60,193 nt of DNA, from NCBI GenBank assembly GCA_020852275.1, contig JADZBE010000043.1, positions 1 to 60,193 on the forward strand, read 5' to 3'. The stretch is from Phycisphaerales bacterium. Lineage in GTDB: Bacteria > Planctomycetota > Phycisphaerae > UBA1845. A program made the translations under genes and the position numbers. A model generated the notes under the pieces. It had not been told where the DNA came from, made no database searches, and saw only the letters and a list, made by a program, of their open reading frames with translations. Shown here piece after piece: positions 7,784 through 16,673 of the stretch (positions are counted from its first letter, which is position 1; the number at the start of each line of letters is the position of its first letter).

Positions 7784-9706
7784 ATGAAGTCCATCGCTCA
7801 CGCAAAGCCCTCAATCCGGCGAATCCGTCTGCTCGCGGCCGCGGTCATGCTCTTCCCATGCCTGCCCCCTCTCGCGCCGGCGCAGGAGCCTCCCACGCCC
7901 TCGCCCGCCCGGCAGGACGCCAAGCTCGATGACAAGTCCGTCGTCCTCGTTGAAGGACAGGTCATCAACTTCATCGGCGGCGGCGAGCGGGACGTGAAGG
8001 TGACGCTTCATCGCAAGGCCGCCGACGGAACGCTCGGCGAGCCACTCGCCTCCACCACGACGGACGGCATGGGCGACTTCAAGCTGGTCGCGGCCGCCCA
8101 GCTTTCCGGCGAGGCCGTCGTCCGCATTCTCAAGACCGGCTACGCGCCGATGCTCAAGGACGTCAAGCTCGGCGAGGGCGAGTTCCCGCCGTTCGTCGAT
8201 GCCGCGCTCGAAGGCGAGTATGTGCTTTCGGGCAAGGTCGCCGACGCGCGCGACAGCGCCGCCATCGTCGAGGCCGAAGTGACCGTCAAGACGCCCTTCC
8301 GCGAGTGGAACGGCAAGACGCGCGAGGGCGGCAAGTTCCGCTTCGAAGGGCTTTATCCCGGCGATGTCGAGGTCGTCGTCCGCGCGAAGGGCTTTGGCCG
8401 CGAGAGCCAGAAGATCGAAATCCTCCCGGACGGCAACGAGCTTTCCCTCCTGCTCAAGCCCGAGCGCGTCGTCCGGCTCAAGACGGTGGACGAGTCCGGC
8501 AAGCCCGTTTCAGGCGCGATCATCGAATGCTACGACGCCGAGCGCGACGACTTCCGCAACACCGCCACCGACAAGGAAGGGTCGGCCGTGCTGACCGGCG
8601 TTCACTTCGACGCGGCGGGCTTCAAGCTCCGCGTGACGCATCCCGACTTCATCAGCGACGCGGAGTTCTCGCGTGAGATCGCGCTGCCGGTGGGGCAGGT
8701 CGAGTCGCTGCACGAGCTGCGGCTTTCGCGCGCGGGGCGCGTCATCGGCCAGGTCATCGACGCCGCGACGCGCAAGCCCCTCTCCGACGCACGCCTCATT
8801 GCCGGTCCGCAGATCACCGACTTCGCCTCGCAGGCCTTCAGCGACGTGGAGGGCAAGTTCACGCTGAAAAGCCTCCCGCCCGGAAAGCTCCGGGTCACGG
8901 TCTACCGTGCCGGCTCCGCGCCCGAGATGACCGAGGTCGAGGTCGCTTCCGGCGAGGAGAAGTCCATTCTCGTCAAGCTCGGTCCGCCGCGCGACATCAC
9001 CGGCACGGTCCTCGACGCCGCGGACAAGCCCGTGGCCGAGGCGTTTCTGGAAACGCGCGCCTGGCGCGGCGGCGATACGCTGACCCTGCGGACCGTGAGC
9101 GACGAGAAGGGCCGTTTCACGCTGCTCGATGCGCCGCTGGATGAGTTCGAGCTGACCGCCACGTCGCGGGAAGGCGCTTCGGGTCGAGCGAAAGTCCCCG
9201 CCGACCACAGCGAGGTGACGATCTCCCTGACCGAAGCCCGCCAGGAGCCTCCGTCCAGGCAGGGCCGCGGTCCCGCCGCGGGCGCGGCCGCTCCGGATTT
9301 CCAGGTGACCACGCTGGAAGGCAAGACGCTGAAGCTCTCCGACCTGAAGGGCAAGGTCGTCCTGCTGGACTTCTGGGCCACCTGGTGCGGTCCGTGCGTC
9401 GCTGAGGTGCCGAACCTCGTGAAAGTCCGCGAGTCCTTCGCCACGCGCGAGGACTTCGTCATGATCAGCATCAGCCTCGACCGCGATGAGAACGCGCTGA
9501 CGAAATTCGCTGGCGAGCGAAAGATGACCTGGCATCACGTCTTCGGCGAAAAGGGCAACGCCGACGCCACCGCCGAAAAGTTCGGCGTGTACGCCATCCC
9601 CGCCCTCTTCCTCATCGACCGCGAGGGCAAGATCATCGCCACGGACCTGCGCGGGCCGGACATCCAGAAAAAAGTGACCGAAGCCCTCGACGCCAAAAGC
9701 CCCTGA
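7784..9706 (+). CDS. Secreted carboxypeptidase-regulatory-like repeats fused to TlpA-type thioredoxin
   Basis: A 640-residue exported protein. A signal peptide (about 1-33, ending APAQE) is followed by at least four beta-sandwich repeats of the carboxypeptidase regulatory-like type. Each has the pattern GxVxDxxxxxPVxxAxVxx...TDxxGxFxFxxLxPGxxxVxVxAxG, for example VLSGKVADARDSAAIVEAEV and VIGQVIDAATRKPLSDARLI. The C-terminal third is a TlpA/ResA-type thioredoxin: APDFQVTTLEGKTLKLSDLK, then LLDFWATWCGPCVAEVPNL with the CGPC active site in WCGPC at 534-538, then GVYAIPALFLIDREGKI with the cis-proline. Likely an envelope thiol-disulfide oxidoreductase tethered or presented by the repeats; substrate unknown. 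ATG 7784 is chosen over an in-frame TTG at 7769 because it starts the signal peptide properly; no clear ribosome-binding site. Confidence 0.85.
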   Translation: MKSIAHAKPSIRRIRLLAAAVMLFPCLPPLAPAQEPPTPSPARQDAKLDDKSVVLVEGQVINFIGGGERDVKVTLHRKAADGTLGEPLASTTTDGMGDFKLVAAAQLSGEAVVRILKTGYAPMLKDVKLGEGEFPPFVDAALEGEYVLSGKVADARDSAAIVEAEVTVKTPFREWNGKTREGGKFRFEGLYPGDVEVVVRAKGFGRESQKIEILPDGNELSLLLKPERVVRLKTVDESGKPVSGAIIECYDAERDDFRNTATDKEGSAVLTGVHFDAAGFKLRVTHPDFISDAEFSREIALPVGQVESLHELRLSRAGRVIGQVIDAATRKPLSDARLIAGPQITDFASQAFSDVEGKFTLKSLPPGKLRVTVYRAGSAPEMTEVEVASGEEKSILVKLGPPRDITGTVLDAADKPVAEAFLETRAWRGGDTLTLRTVSDEKGRFTLLDAPLDEFELTATSREGASGRAKVPADHSEVTISLTEARQEPPSRQGRGPAAGAAAPDFQVTTLEGKTLKLSDLKGKVVLLDFWATWCGPCVAEVPNLVKVRESFATREDFVMISISLDRDENALTKFAGERKMTWHHVFGEKGNADATAEKFGVYAIPALFLIDREGKIIATDLRGPDIQKKVTEALDAKSP

Positions 9707-9830
9707 AGCGAAAGCCGGCAAGGCCAATGTCCGTCAGCGCAAGGCCCTTGAGCTTGTAATTCTTCCGCTTCAGCCTCGGGAGGGCGAACGTCCGTAGCCA
9801 GAGGTTTCAGCCTCTGGGAAAGAAACCGTC

Positions 9831-9919
9831 GGGTGGCATGCTCTCGCTGTACCCAGCGTGAGCATGTCCCGTCGCAAGGGGGCGGGTGGCATGCTCTCGC
9901 TGTACCCAGCGTGAGCATG
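9831..9919. repeat. Dispersed palindromic repeat A, two tandem copies
   Basis: Two 37-nt copies (9831-9867 and 9883-9919), almost identical to each other: GGGTGGCATGCTCTCGCTGT, then ACCCAGCGTGAGCATGTCCC. They lie in the 370-bp gap before the first GTPase gene. The rest of that gap (9707-9830, 9920-10073) shows no gene. Confidence 0.8.
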
Positions 9920-10073
9920 TCCCCTCGAAAAAGGGAAGGACGATCGTCACGTCCCACCGTGGCCTGCCATGCGCTTGTCACGCGGCCGAGACCGATGCCT
10001 TTTGCCGCCTGCGGCGCGCCCGAATAAAGTCGGGCTCGTGACCGAAACACCCGTCGTGACCGAGACGCCTGTT

Positions 10074-11792
10074 ATGACCGATGCGCTGCGGATGCTGGCG
10101 GGCGGCGGTCCGCGCCTGCGCGAGCGGTACGCCTTCGAGTGGCCGCCGCAGCACGACCATGCGGCGTACCGCCTGCGCGTTTCGCCACCCATGCTTGAAG
10201 GCGCCTGCCTTGCCGCCGTGGTCGGGGGGGCGTCTTCGGGCAAGAGCACGCTGTTCAACAACCTCCTTGGAGGGCGCTGCGCCAGCCGCGTCACGGCGCG
10301 GGGACACGCCACGCTCGGTCCCATCCTCGCGGCGCATGAATCGCGGCAAGCGCTGGTCGAGCGCCTGCTCGGCGGCGGATGGCTTTGGCCCACGCTGAAG
10401 CATTCGGCCATCGAGATGGATGCCAACGAAACCGGATCGCCCGCGTCCGTCCTTACCGTGTTCCACGAGGTAGACGAACTGCGCGACGTGCTGCTGGTGG
10501 ACACGGCCGACTTCACCTCCGAGGACGCGCGGAGCGAGGGCGACCTGACGCTGAGCCTGCTGCCGTGGTTCGACCGGCTGATCGTGGTGATCGACCACGA
10601 GCGCTGGTTCGATCGCCAGTCGATTTCGGAGCTGAAGCGCCACGCCTCGCGGCTGGGTCAGGATCGCTTCGTCGTCTTCAACCGCACACAGGAAGGTCCG
10701 CTGGATCCGGCGCAGCGGGAACTGCTGGAGCAGCAGGCGAAGCGCCTCGGCGCGGATGAATCGCTGATCCTCGAGTTCCGTCGCGGGCGGGGATTCTGCC
10801 GGTTCCCTCCCGGCACGCTGGATGCGGTATTGCAGTTCCTGCAAAAGCCCCCGTCCTCGCGTGCGCCGCGGCTGCTGCGCAGGGTGGCGGAGGGCGCGCG
10901 GGACGTGCTCAACCAGAACAGCGAACGCACCGCCCGGCTGGCGGAGCTGCGCGCGGCGCTGCGGCAAGGCGTCGTGCGAGCGCTGCCGCGCGCGGGCGAC
11001 GCGCTGCACGCCGTGATGACCGCCGCCGAGCGCGAGCACCTCGACGTGGTCTCACGCGTGCTGAAACTGCGGCAGACGCGAGAGTGGCTCGGGCAGCAGC
11101 GGCAGCGCCTCGACGGATGGCTGCGGCACGTGCCGTTCATGGACATCCTGCGCGGCAAAGCGGGTTCCGGTGCGGCGCCTCAGGCGTCGAAGTCGCAGGA
11201 CCGCGCGACGCTTGCCGAGTCCTATTTCGAGCAGACCGCGCGCCGCCTCGCGCATGACGCGCAGCGCTCCGCGCGCCAGAGCGCCTTCTGGATCGAGATG
11301 CGCCGCTGGACGCGCGAGGAGCCGCCCGCAAGCGAGTTCGAGTGGACGCCGGAGCTTAAGGAACGCGTCGCCACCGCGGCTGCCGCGATCGACGATTCGC
11401 TGAATCGCTGGAAACTGAAGGTGGACGCCGAGTGTCAGGGCGCTGCGCCGCTGCTCGCGGGTGGGGTGGCCGTCCTGCTGCTGCTTGCCGCGCTGCCCGG
11501 ACCCCTGACGGCGATTCCGCTGGGGGCCGTCTTCGCCGCCCTGGGCGCGGGCGCCGTCGGGGCGAAACCGGTGGGTCGCCTGACCTCCGTCGCGCGGGAG
11601 CGCCTGCTCGGCACGCACGAACTGGCGGAGGTTCGGCAAAGCGTCCAACGGTTTCTCACGGTGCTCGAGGACGACGCGAGCCGGCGCGCCGAGCAGCAGG
11701 CGCTGGCCGCCTCGCGCTGGGTTCTCACGCCGGACGATCCGCTGTTTCTCGCCTTGACCCGACTGGACAACGCCCGGGAGGACGAGTCATGA
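10074..11792 (+). CDS. Dynamin-like GTPase, first of a coupled pair
   Basis: A 572-residue P-loop GTPase of dynamin-like layout. G1 is GGASSGKST (about 51-59), G3 is LLVDTADFTSED (DTAD about 143-146), and the expected NKxD position reads VFNRTQEG, so G4 is degenerate. A long helical, Arg-rich middle follows. Near 460-500 there is a hydrophobic hairpin of two membrane helices (LLAGGVAVLLLLAALPGPLT, then AIPLGAVFAALGAGAVGA), then a short helical tail. This architecture fits bacterial membrane-remodelling GTPases. The frame is open back to 9969, with alternatives at GTG 10038 and ATG 9969. I use ATG 10074 because the upstream codons are a low-complexity TETPV repeat. Its TGA overlaps the next ATG (ATGA), so the pair is translationally coupled. 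Confidence 0.75.
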   Translation: MTDALRMLAGGGPRLRERYAFEWPPQHDHAAYRLRVSPPMLEGACLAAVVGGASSGKSTLFNNLLGGRCASRVTARGHATLGPILAAHESRQALVERLLGGGWLWPTLKHSAIEMDANETGSPASVLTVFHEVDELRDVLLVDTADFTSEDARSEGDLTLSLLPWFDRLIVVIDHERWFDRQSISELKRHASRLGQDRFVVFNRTQEGPLDPAQRELLEQQAKRLGADESLILEFRRGRGFCRFPPGTLDAVLQFLQKPPSSRAPRLLRRVAEGARDVLNQNSERTARLAELRAALRQGVVRALPRAGDALHAVMTAAEREHLDVVSRVLKLRQTREWLGQQRQRLDGWLRHVPFMDILRGKAGSGAAPQASKSQDRATLAESYFEQTARRLAHDAQRSARQSAFWIEMRRWTREEPPASEFEWTPELKERVATAAAAIDDSLNRWKLKVDAECQGAAPLLAGGVAVLLLLAALPGPLTAIPLGAVFAALGAGAVGAKPVGRLTSVARERLLGTHELAEVRQSVQRFLTVLEDDASRRAEQQALAASRWVLTPDDPLFLALTRLDNAREDES

Positions 11793-13690
11793 GCATCGCC
11801 GATCCGCTGCAATCCCATCCGTTTCGATCCGATCGGCTGCAACCCGATCGGCTGCAACCCGATCCGCTGAATATCCTCAATCTGCGGCTGGCGGAGCTGC
11901 TCCGCGAGCGACCGGCCGACCTCTCGCTCGGCGCCGCTCGGGCGCTGGGCGATGACCTCGTCTTTTGCGGCATGCTCGGCGGCAAGGACGTCGGCAAGAG
12001 CACGCTCATCAACAGCCTGGCGGACCGGATCATTTCCGCTGACGAGGCCGAAGTCGGCGAAGGCACCAGCCGCCCGATGGCGTATGTGCATGAAGCCGCC
12101 AAACTGGCGCTCCTCTCCCGGCTGAACGAGCTGAGCCGCGAAGCGCCGATCGACGTGGCGACGCACGCGGCGGACGCGCTGCGCAACGTCGTGCTGATCG
12201 ACCTGCCGGACTTCGACAGTGATTTCCGCGACCACCACGACACCGTGCGCAGGATCGCCCCGCTGCTGGACCGCGTGCTCTGGGTCGTGACGCCGAGGAA
12301 GGTGGGCGACCGCGCGTGGATCGAGCTGTTCCGCAAGGTCATCAAGGACCCGGCCAACGTCCATTGCGTGCTCAACAAGATCGACGAGCTGCTGACGGAC
12401 GCCGACGCGTTCCCCACGTCCGGCGGCGATCGCGCCGAAGCCTTCATGCAAGCACAGCGGGAGTGGGTGCTGGGCGCCCTGAAGCGCGCCGGGCTGAGCG
12501 GCGACGTGGACGACCATTTCCTCATCGCCGCCCGGTTCCCGACGGAGGAGACGCTGCTCGCCCGCGTTCAATGGCTGTGGGACGATCCGCAGTGGACGCG
12601 CTTCCAGGAAGATCGAGAGACGGCGGCCCGCGTGGCGGCGCTGGTTTCGTCGGAGTTCCGCCGCCTGCGGCAGTGCGTCCTGCGCACGGTCAGCCGCGAC
12701 GACGTGCTCCATCTGAAACAAGCCAACCAGCGGCGCGAGCGCCGCGTCAGCGCCGTCGTCCTGCGCGAGCATTACGACCTCGATCGGCTGACGATCCTGC
12801 TGGGCGACGTGACCCGCTCCTCGTATCGCGACGAGCTGTGCGACGATGCCTTCGACGACGCGTACCTGCGCGAAGTCGTGACGCGCTGGACCGGGCGCAT
12901 GCGCGGAGATTCCCTGCTGGCGGAGGACGTGCTTGTGCGCCGCCTGGCGGATTGGCCGTTGCTGGGCGCTGCGTATGGTCTCCTCGGCTGGCTGCCGCGG
13001 TGGCTGGGGCATCGGCTCGCGCCGACGGGCGCGGCGAGCGCGGCGACGAGCGGCGAGGTGTTTAAGGCGTGCGGCGCGAGCCTTGAGGAGCGCATCGCCG
13101 CGATGCGCTCGCGCCTCGCAACGGATCACGCCGCTCTCCTGACGCGCCTGCACGCCGGCGACGCCGCGTCGCCGGAGATCCGCCCGATGGCCGACGAGCT
13201 TCGCCGCGCCGGCGAGGAGCTGACGCTGGATTGCGAATCGCGGCTCATCGAGTCCATCTCCGCTGAAACGCCGCCGCCTCGCGCGTGGATGCAGGTCGCC
13301 GCCTGGTGCGTGATCCTCTGGTTTCCGCTCGCGCAGCCGATCCTCGAAGGCGTGCTGCACACGATGTCGGCGCAAGGCGCGGCCGGGACCGCGGCAGGGT
13401 TGTACCAGATCGTCGCGGCGCTGGGCGCGGTCAAGCTGCTTTCGGGGCTGCTGGCGGTCTGCGTCATCTACGTCGTCGCCCTGGCAATGATGTATGCCCG
13501 CTCGCTCCGCGCCGTGCGCCGCTGGCGCAACGACCCCGCCCGCGCCTCCGAGGCGCTCGCCATCCTCAGAGCCCTGCTCGACGTGCAGGTCGCGGGCAAG
13601 CTCCTTAAGCCGTTTGCGGAAAAACTGGCGGTGCTGACCGCGGCGCTGGAGGAACTGCGCACGCTGGAGAAACTGCCCAACGCCGCCTGA
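11789..13690 (+). CDS. Dynamin-like GTPase, second of a coupled pair
   Basis: A 633-residue GTPase. The N-terminus contains a five-codon DNA repeat (about 11829-11870) reading SDRLQPDRLQPDPLN. G1 is GGKDVGKST (64-72), G3 is LIDLPDFDSDF (DLPD 138-141), and G4 is a good NKID (196-199), unlike the partner, whose G4 is degenerate. A helical middle region is followed by two C-terminal membrane segments (about 490-515 and 540-570; VILWFPLAQPILEGVL and LLSGLLAVCVIYVVALAMM) and a helical tail. Bacterial dynamin-like proteins often occur as adjacent non-identical pairs that act as heteromers on membranes. The 4-bp ATGA overlap and shared layout support this here. The role (membrane fission, stress or phage response) cannot be read from sequence. 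Confidence 0.8.
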   Translation: MSIADPLQSHPFRSDRLQPDRLQPDPLNILNLRLAELLRERPADLSLGAARALGDDLVFCGMLGGKDVGKSTLINSLADRIISADEAEVGEGTSRPMAYVHEAAKLALLSRLNELSREAPIDVATHAADALRNVVLIDLPDFDSDFRDHHDTVRRIAPLLDRVLWVVTPRKVGDRAWIELFRKVIKDPANVHCVLNKIDELLTDADAFPTSGGDRAEAFMQAQREWVLGALKRAGLSGDVDDHFLIAARFPTEETLLARVQWLWDDPQWTRFQEDRETAARVAALVSSEFRRLRQCVLRTVSRDDVLHLKQANQRRERRVSAVVLREHYDLDRLTILLGDVTRSSYRDELCDDAFDDAYLREVVTRWTGRMRGDSLLAEDVLVRRLADWPLLGAAYGLLGWLPRWLGHRLAPTGAASAATSGEVFKACGASLEERIAAMRSRLATDHAALLTRLHAGDAASPEIRPMADELRRAGEELTLDCESRLIESISAETPPPRAWMQVAAWCVILWFPLAQPILEGVLHTMSAQGAAGTAAGLYQIVAALGAVKLLSGLLAVCVIYVVALAMMYARSLRAVRRWRNDPARASEALAILRALLDVQVAGKLLKPFAEKLAVLTAALEELRTLEKLPNAA

Positions 13691-14485
13691 CGATGGGGCG
13701 TCGACCTTCCAGGCTGGCGCAAGGGCCGGCTGGCACGGCGCGACGGCTGGTTCGGCGCAACGGCTGGTTCGGCGCGACGAGTGGCACAGCGCGATGGGGG
13801 ACACGGGTCCGCGGCAGCGGACCCATCGCGGGGAGGCTCGCTGCACGCACCCGGAGCTGCGCGCCACCGAACGGTAACGGCCGTGCACGCTTTTTCGGAC
13901 CAGTCGGCAGAACCCAAGCGCCGAGCCACGATGGCACTGCCAGAAACGTCGATGGCGCTGCAAGAAACATCGAGGGCGCAGGCCTTGCGAACGCCTCGCG
14001 CGGATTTCCGGGCACCCCCCACGCCTGCCTTGCTCATGCGGTTTCGGTTGGGCTCCATGCTGATAGACGTGAAGCGCAGGCGGGAAATCGCAAGAGAGCC
14101 GCGAGCATCGACCCTCCGATCCTGCCGATGGGCGCACCGCATGGGCGCTGGCGACTCTGCCCCCTGACCCCCGAGGTTTTCGGCTGTGGGTCAGAACAGG
14201 CAGCGAGGCAGGCGCTTCCCCTTCCGGGAACGGCACGGTCGACGCCTTCACGAATCGATCGGCGCCTCCCCCGATGCTCTCGGGCATGCCGATCGTTGTG
14301 GATGCGCTTTCTTGAGGACACGCCCGCGGTTCGCAGTTCACCGAAGCCCGATTCCAACCGCTTCCCGGAGATCTCTGCTTGCATTCCTTCCAGGGGCGGC
14401 CTGCAAGAAGAAATGACCAGACTCACCCGTGGCGCACCGCGTGCCGGAGTCGTGTCATCGCACAAGCGGGGCGGGAAGGACTGGC
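13691..14485. other. Long non-coding interval with degenerate repeats
   Basis: About 800 bp with no convincing gene; the long ORFs on both strands are Arg/Pro/Gly-rich with no domain. It contains direct repeats of the type GACGGCTGGTTCGGCGC (13735-13780), a perfect hairpin GGGTCCGC-GGCA-GCGGACCC near 13805-13825, and a pair of related GCCAGAAACGTCGATGGCGC segments near 13940-13980. It separates the GTPase pair from the convergent membrane protein. Confidence 0.5.
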
Positions 14486-15451
14486 TCACGGGGGCGACGC
14501 TGTCGGCGAATCGGGCGCCTTGACCAGCCGCAAGCCCAGCGTGCCGGGATAGTGCTCTTTGCGGCGCGGCAGCATGGAGCCGTTGTATGCGATGGACCAG
14601 GCCTGGCCCGCGTCCAGCTCGTCGGCCGTCCACCAGTAAATGACCTCGCTGCGCGGGTTCCACAGCGGCGTCTCCTTGTTGGGCTGACGGGCGTATGCGA
14701 ACTCGCCGCTGGTGGGGTCAAACGTGCCGCCGGCGTTGCCGCCGCGCCGCACCATCGAGCGCACGGCCTCGTCGCGCGTCGGCAGCCGCCAGATCCGCTG
14801 CGGCTCGTCGAGCAACCGCGTGCCGTCTTCGCTGAGATGCTCCGCCGTGTAGCGCGCGTCCTCCCATTTGACCCCGCCGCGCTGAGGCCAGCCCGGTCCC
14901 GCGGGCGCCCACACGAGCGTCACGCCGTTGCCTTCGATGGTGCGCACGCCGAGGTCGCCGTCGTCCATGCGCGTCAGCACTAGATACGCAGGCCGGGCGC
15001 CGCACACGATCGCCACGAGCAACGGAACGCCGGCCGTCGCGCGCATCGCCCATTTCCGCGGCTCCGCGCGTCCGAACCACCACAGCAGCATCATGAACCC
15101 GCCCGCGCCGGACATCGCCAACCCGACGGTCGCATGCGCGAGGTCGCCGCTTGCCAGCTTTCCCGGCACCCCCCACCACCACCAGAACCAGACCGTGAAC
15201 GCCAGAATGACGGCCGCCCCGATCCGGGGAAAGCAGATGCCGATCAGCCCCAGCGCAACGAAGATCGCCGCGGGGACGAGGTAGGCAAACGACCAGAGCA
15301 CATTCGTCAACCACGAGCCGTGCCACCAGCCCTCGTGGAATGCCTCGATCGAACCCCAGAATGCCCAGAACGCCGCGGTTGTGAGATTCACCGCGACGGC
15401 GACCCAACCGGCGACGAGCCGAACTCGAGTTGGCGGAACGGTGGTTGTCAT
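14486..15451 (-). CDS. Membrane protein with DUF1566-like C-terminal domain
   Basis: A 321-residue protein. The N-terminal half has four to five membrane helices (for example LVAGWVAVAVNLTTAAFWAF and GAAVILAFTVWFWWWWGVPG). The extracytoplasmic C-terminal half resembles the DUF1566 (Lcl C-terminal) fold related to formylglycine-generating-enzyme-like domains: VTLVWAPAGPGWPQRGGVKW, then RIWRLPTRDEAVRSMVRRGG, then a final strand HYPGTLGLRLVKA. Such domains bind surface ligands or have lost enzymatic activity, and no catalytic Cys pair is visible. The combination of a multi-pass N-terminus with this domain is unusual to me. ATG 15451 starts a positively charged stretch before the first helix. No operon partner. 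Confidence 0.7.
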   Translation of the reverse strand: MTTTVPPTRVRLVAGWVAVAVNLTTAAFWAFWGSIEAFHEGWWHGSWLTNVLWSFAYLVPAAIFVALGLIGICFPRIGAAVILAFTVWFWWWWGVPGKLASGDLAHATVGLAMSGAGGFMMLLWWFGRAEPRKWAMRATAGVPLLVAIVCGARPAYLVLTRMDDGDLGVRTIEGNGVTLVWAPAGPGWPQRGGVKWEDARYTAEHLSEDGTRLLDEPQRIWRLPTRDEAVRSMVRRGGNAGGTFDPTSGEFAYARQPNKETPLWNPRSEVIYWWTADELDAGQAWSIAYNGSMLPRRKEHYPGTLGLRLVKAPDSPTASPP

Positions 15452-15593
15452 CCGGTAGCTCCTCGCGCCCGCTCAGAGCCGCGCCTGCTCAGAGCCGCGA
15501 CTGTGAGGGAGCGCGTTCTGACGATCCGAAGCGGGCACGGTCCCTGACGATCGCGCCCGGGCTCACGAGATCCGATTTCAACGAAGCGCGACA

Positions 15594-16265
15594 CTATCTG
15601 ATCGCGCCGCGTGCGGCTTCGATGAACGCGCGAACCTGCGCGGCATCCTTGATCCCCGGCGCCGACTCGACTCCGGAGCTGACGTCCACGCCGTCGGGCC
15701 GGACGCATCGAATCGCCTCGCCGGCGTTCTCCGGGGTCAACCCGCCCGCCAGCAGGAATCGCGGAAGCGCCGCCGCGTCGGCCCGGCGTCTTTCTTGAGC
15801 AAGGTAGTTCCAGTCGGCGACGACGCCGGTGCCGCCGAGGCGCCCGCCTCCGCCGGAGTCGAGCAACAGAAAAGATGGGCAGATCACATGCCAATCGACA
15901 AGCGCGGCGGCGACATCCGCGTACAGGGGCGCACCGGTGGCGACATGATGTACATGAATCACAGTGCAGGCGTGATGAAGCATGCGCTCCTGCACGGGAG
16001 GCGCCGGGATTCCGTACGCTTGAAACCGGCGGATGCCGCGGTCCATCGCCCAGTCGAACCCGGGCGGCGTGCGATCCGCCGATTCCCACCGCACCAGAGC
16101 GACGACCGGCGCGGGACCGCCGATTTGAGCAAGAATGCGCTCCGCCCGCGCGACGTCGATGCACCGCGGCCCGCCGACGAAGTTCAGCCCGATCCAATCC
16201 GCGCCTGCGTGGAGCGCGTCGACGGCGTCATTCGGCGTGGTGATTCCGCATATCTTGACGAGCAC
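15594..16265 (-). CDS. trpF: Phosphoribosylanthranilate isomerase
   Basis: TrpF, which converts N-(5-phosphoribosyl)anthranilate to the carboxyphenylamino-deoxyribulose phosphate in tryptophan synthesis. The (beta/alpha)8 signature is clear: LVKICGITTPNDAVDALHAG (catalytic Cys in KICG), DWIGLNFV, LLAGGLTPENAGEAI and GVDVSSGVESAPGIKDAAQV (catalytic Asp and phosphate loop). At 223 residues it is of usual length. The open frame continues 69 codons upstream, but that part runs through hairpin repeats, so I place the start at GTG 16265, giving the canonical MLVKICGITT. No other trp gene is nearby, so the gene is an isolated member of the pathway. Confidence 0.92.
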   Translation of the reverse strand: MLVKICGITTPNDAVDALHAGADWIGLNFVGGPRCIDVARAERILAQIGGPAPVVALVRWESADRTPPGFDWAMDRGIRRFQAYGIPAPPVQERMLHHACTVIHVHHVATGAPLYADVAAALVDWHVICPSFLLLDSGGGGRLGGTGVVADWNYLAQERRRADAAALPRFLLAGGLTPENAGEAIRCVRPDGVDVSSGVESAPGIKDAAQVRAFIEAARGAIR

Positions 16266-16673
16266 GTTCGAATCCTCCGGGTTCCTGCGGCATCCCATGC
16301 GGTCCAAGCCGACCCGCAGATAGTCTTGCCCGAGCCGCGCGGCTCGGGGATGTGTCGCGCGGGCCAAAGCCGCGCGGCTCGGAGATGCGTCCGATACTCC
16401 GCCGACAAGTTCCGATACGACGCAGACTTGCCAGCGCGGTTGACCCGATGTGTCGCCAGCATAAAGTAGCACACCCTGCCGGACGAGACGAACAAAAGGC
16501 TCTGGCGGCGGGATGTCCCGCCGGAGCCGCCGAATCCGATGGGTCGAATCCTGCGGCGAATCCGGCGACTAACCCGGATGCCCGTGCGAACATCCAGAGA
16601 GTAGCCGTCGGCTCGTGCAACGCCGAAGACCGCAAAGCGACCCTGCGGACCTGAGGCGCGTGGAGAATTGACC
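16266..16673. other. Intergenic region with GCCGCGCGGCTCGG repeats
   Basis: About 400 bp between divergent genes. It contains two copies of GCCGCGCGGCTCGG (near 16336 and 16370) separated by a CGCGCGGGCC segment. No gene is supported. A GTTCGAATCC at 16266-16275 resembles a tRNA T-loop, but no acceptor or anticodon arms surround it. Confidence 0.5.

Noticed and set aside
11435..14341. A 968-codon open frame on the minus strand opposite the GTPase pair
   Set aside because: It mirrors the coding strand of two clear GTPases and reads as Arg/Gly/His-rich text without any domain. Long antisense frames are expected at this GC content.
13693..14523. 276-codon plus-strand frame after the GTPase pair
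   Set aside because: Arg/Gly/Ala-rich with no domain, crosses repeats and a hairpin, and overlaps the convergent membrane protein gene.
16266..16275. GTTCGAATCC resembling a tRNA T-loop
   Set aside because: No matching acceptor stem, D-arm or anticodon arm could be found around it on either strand.
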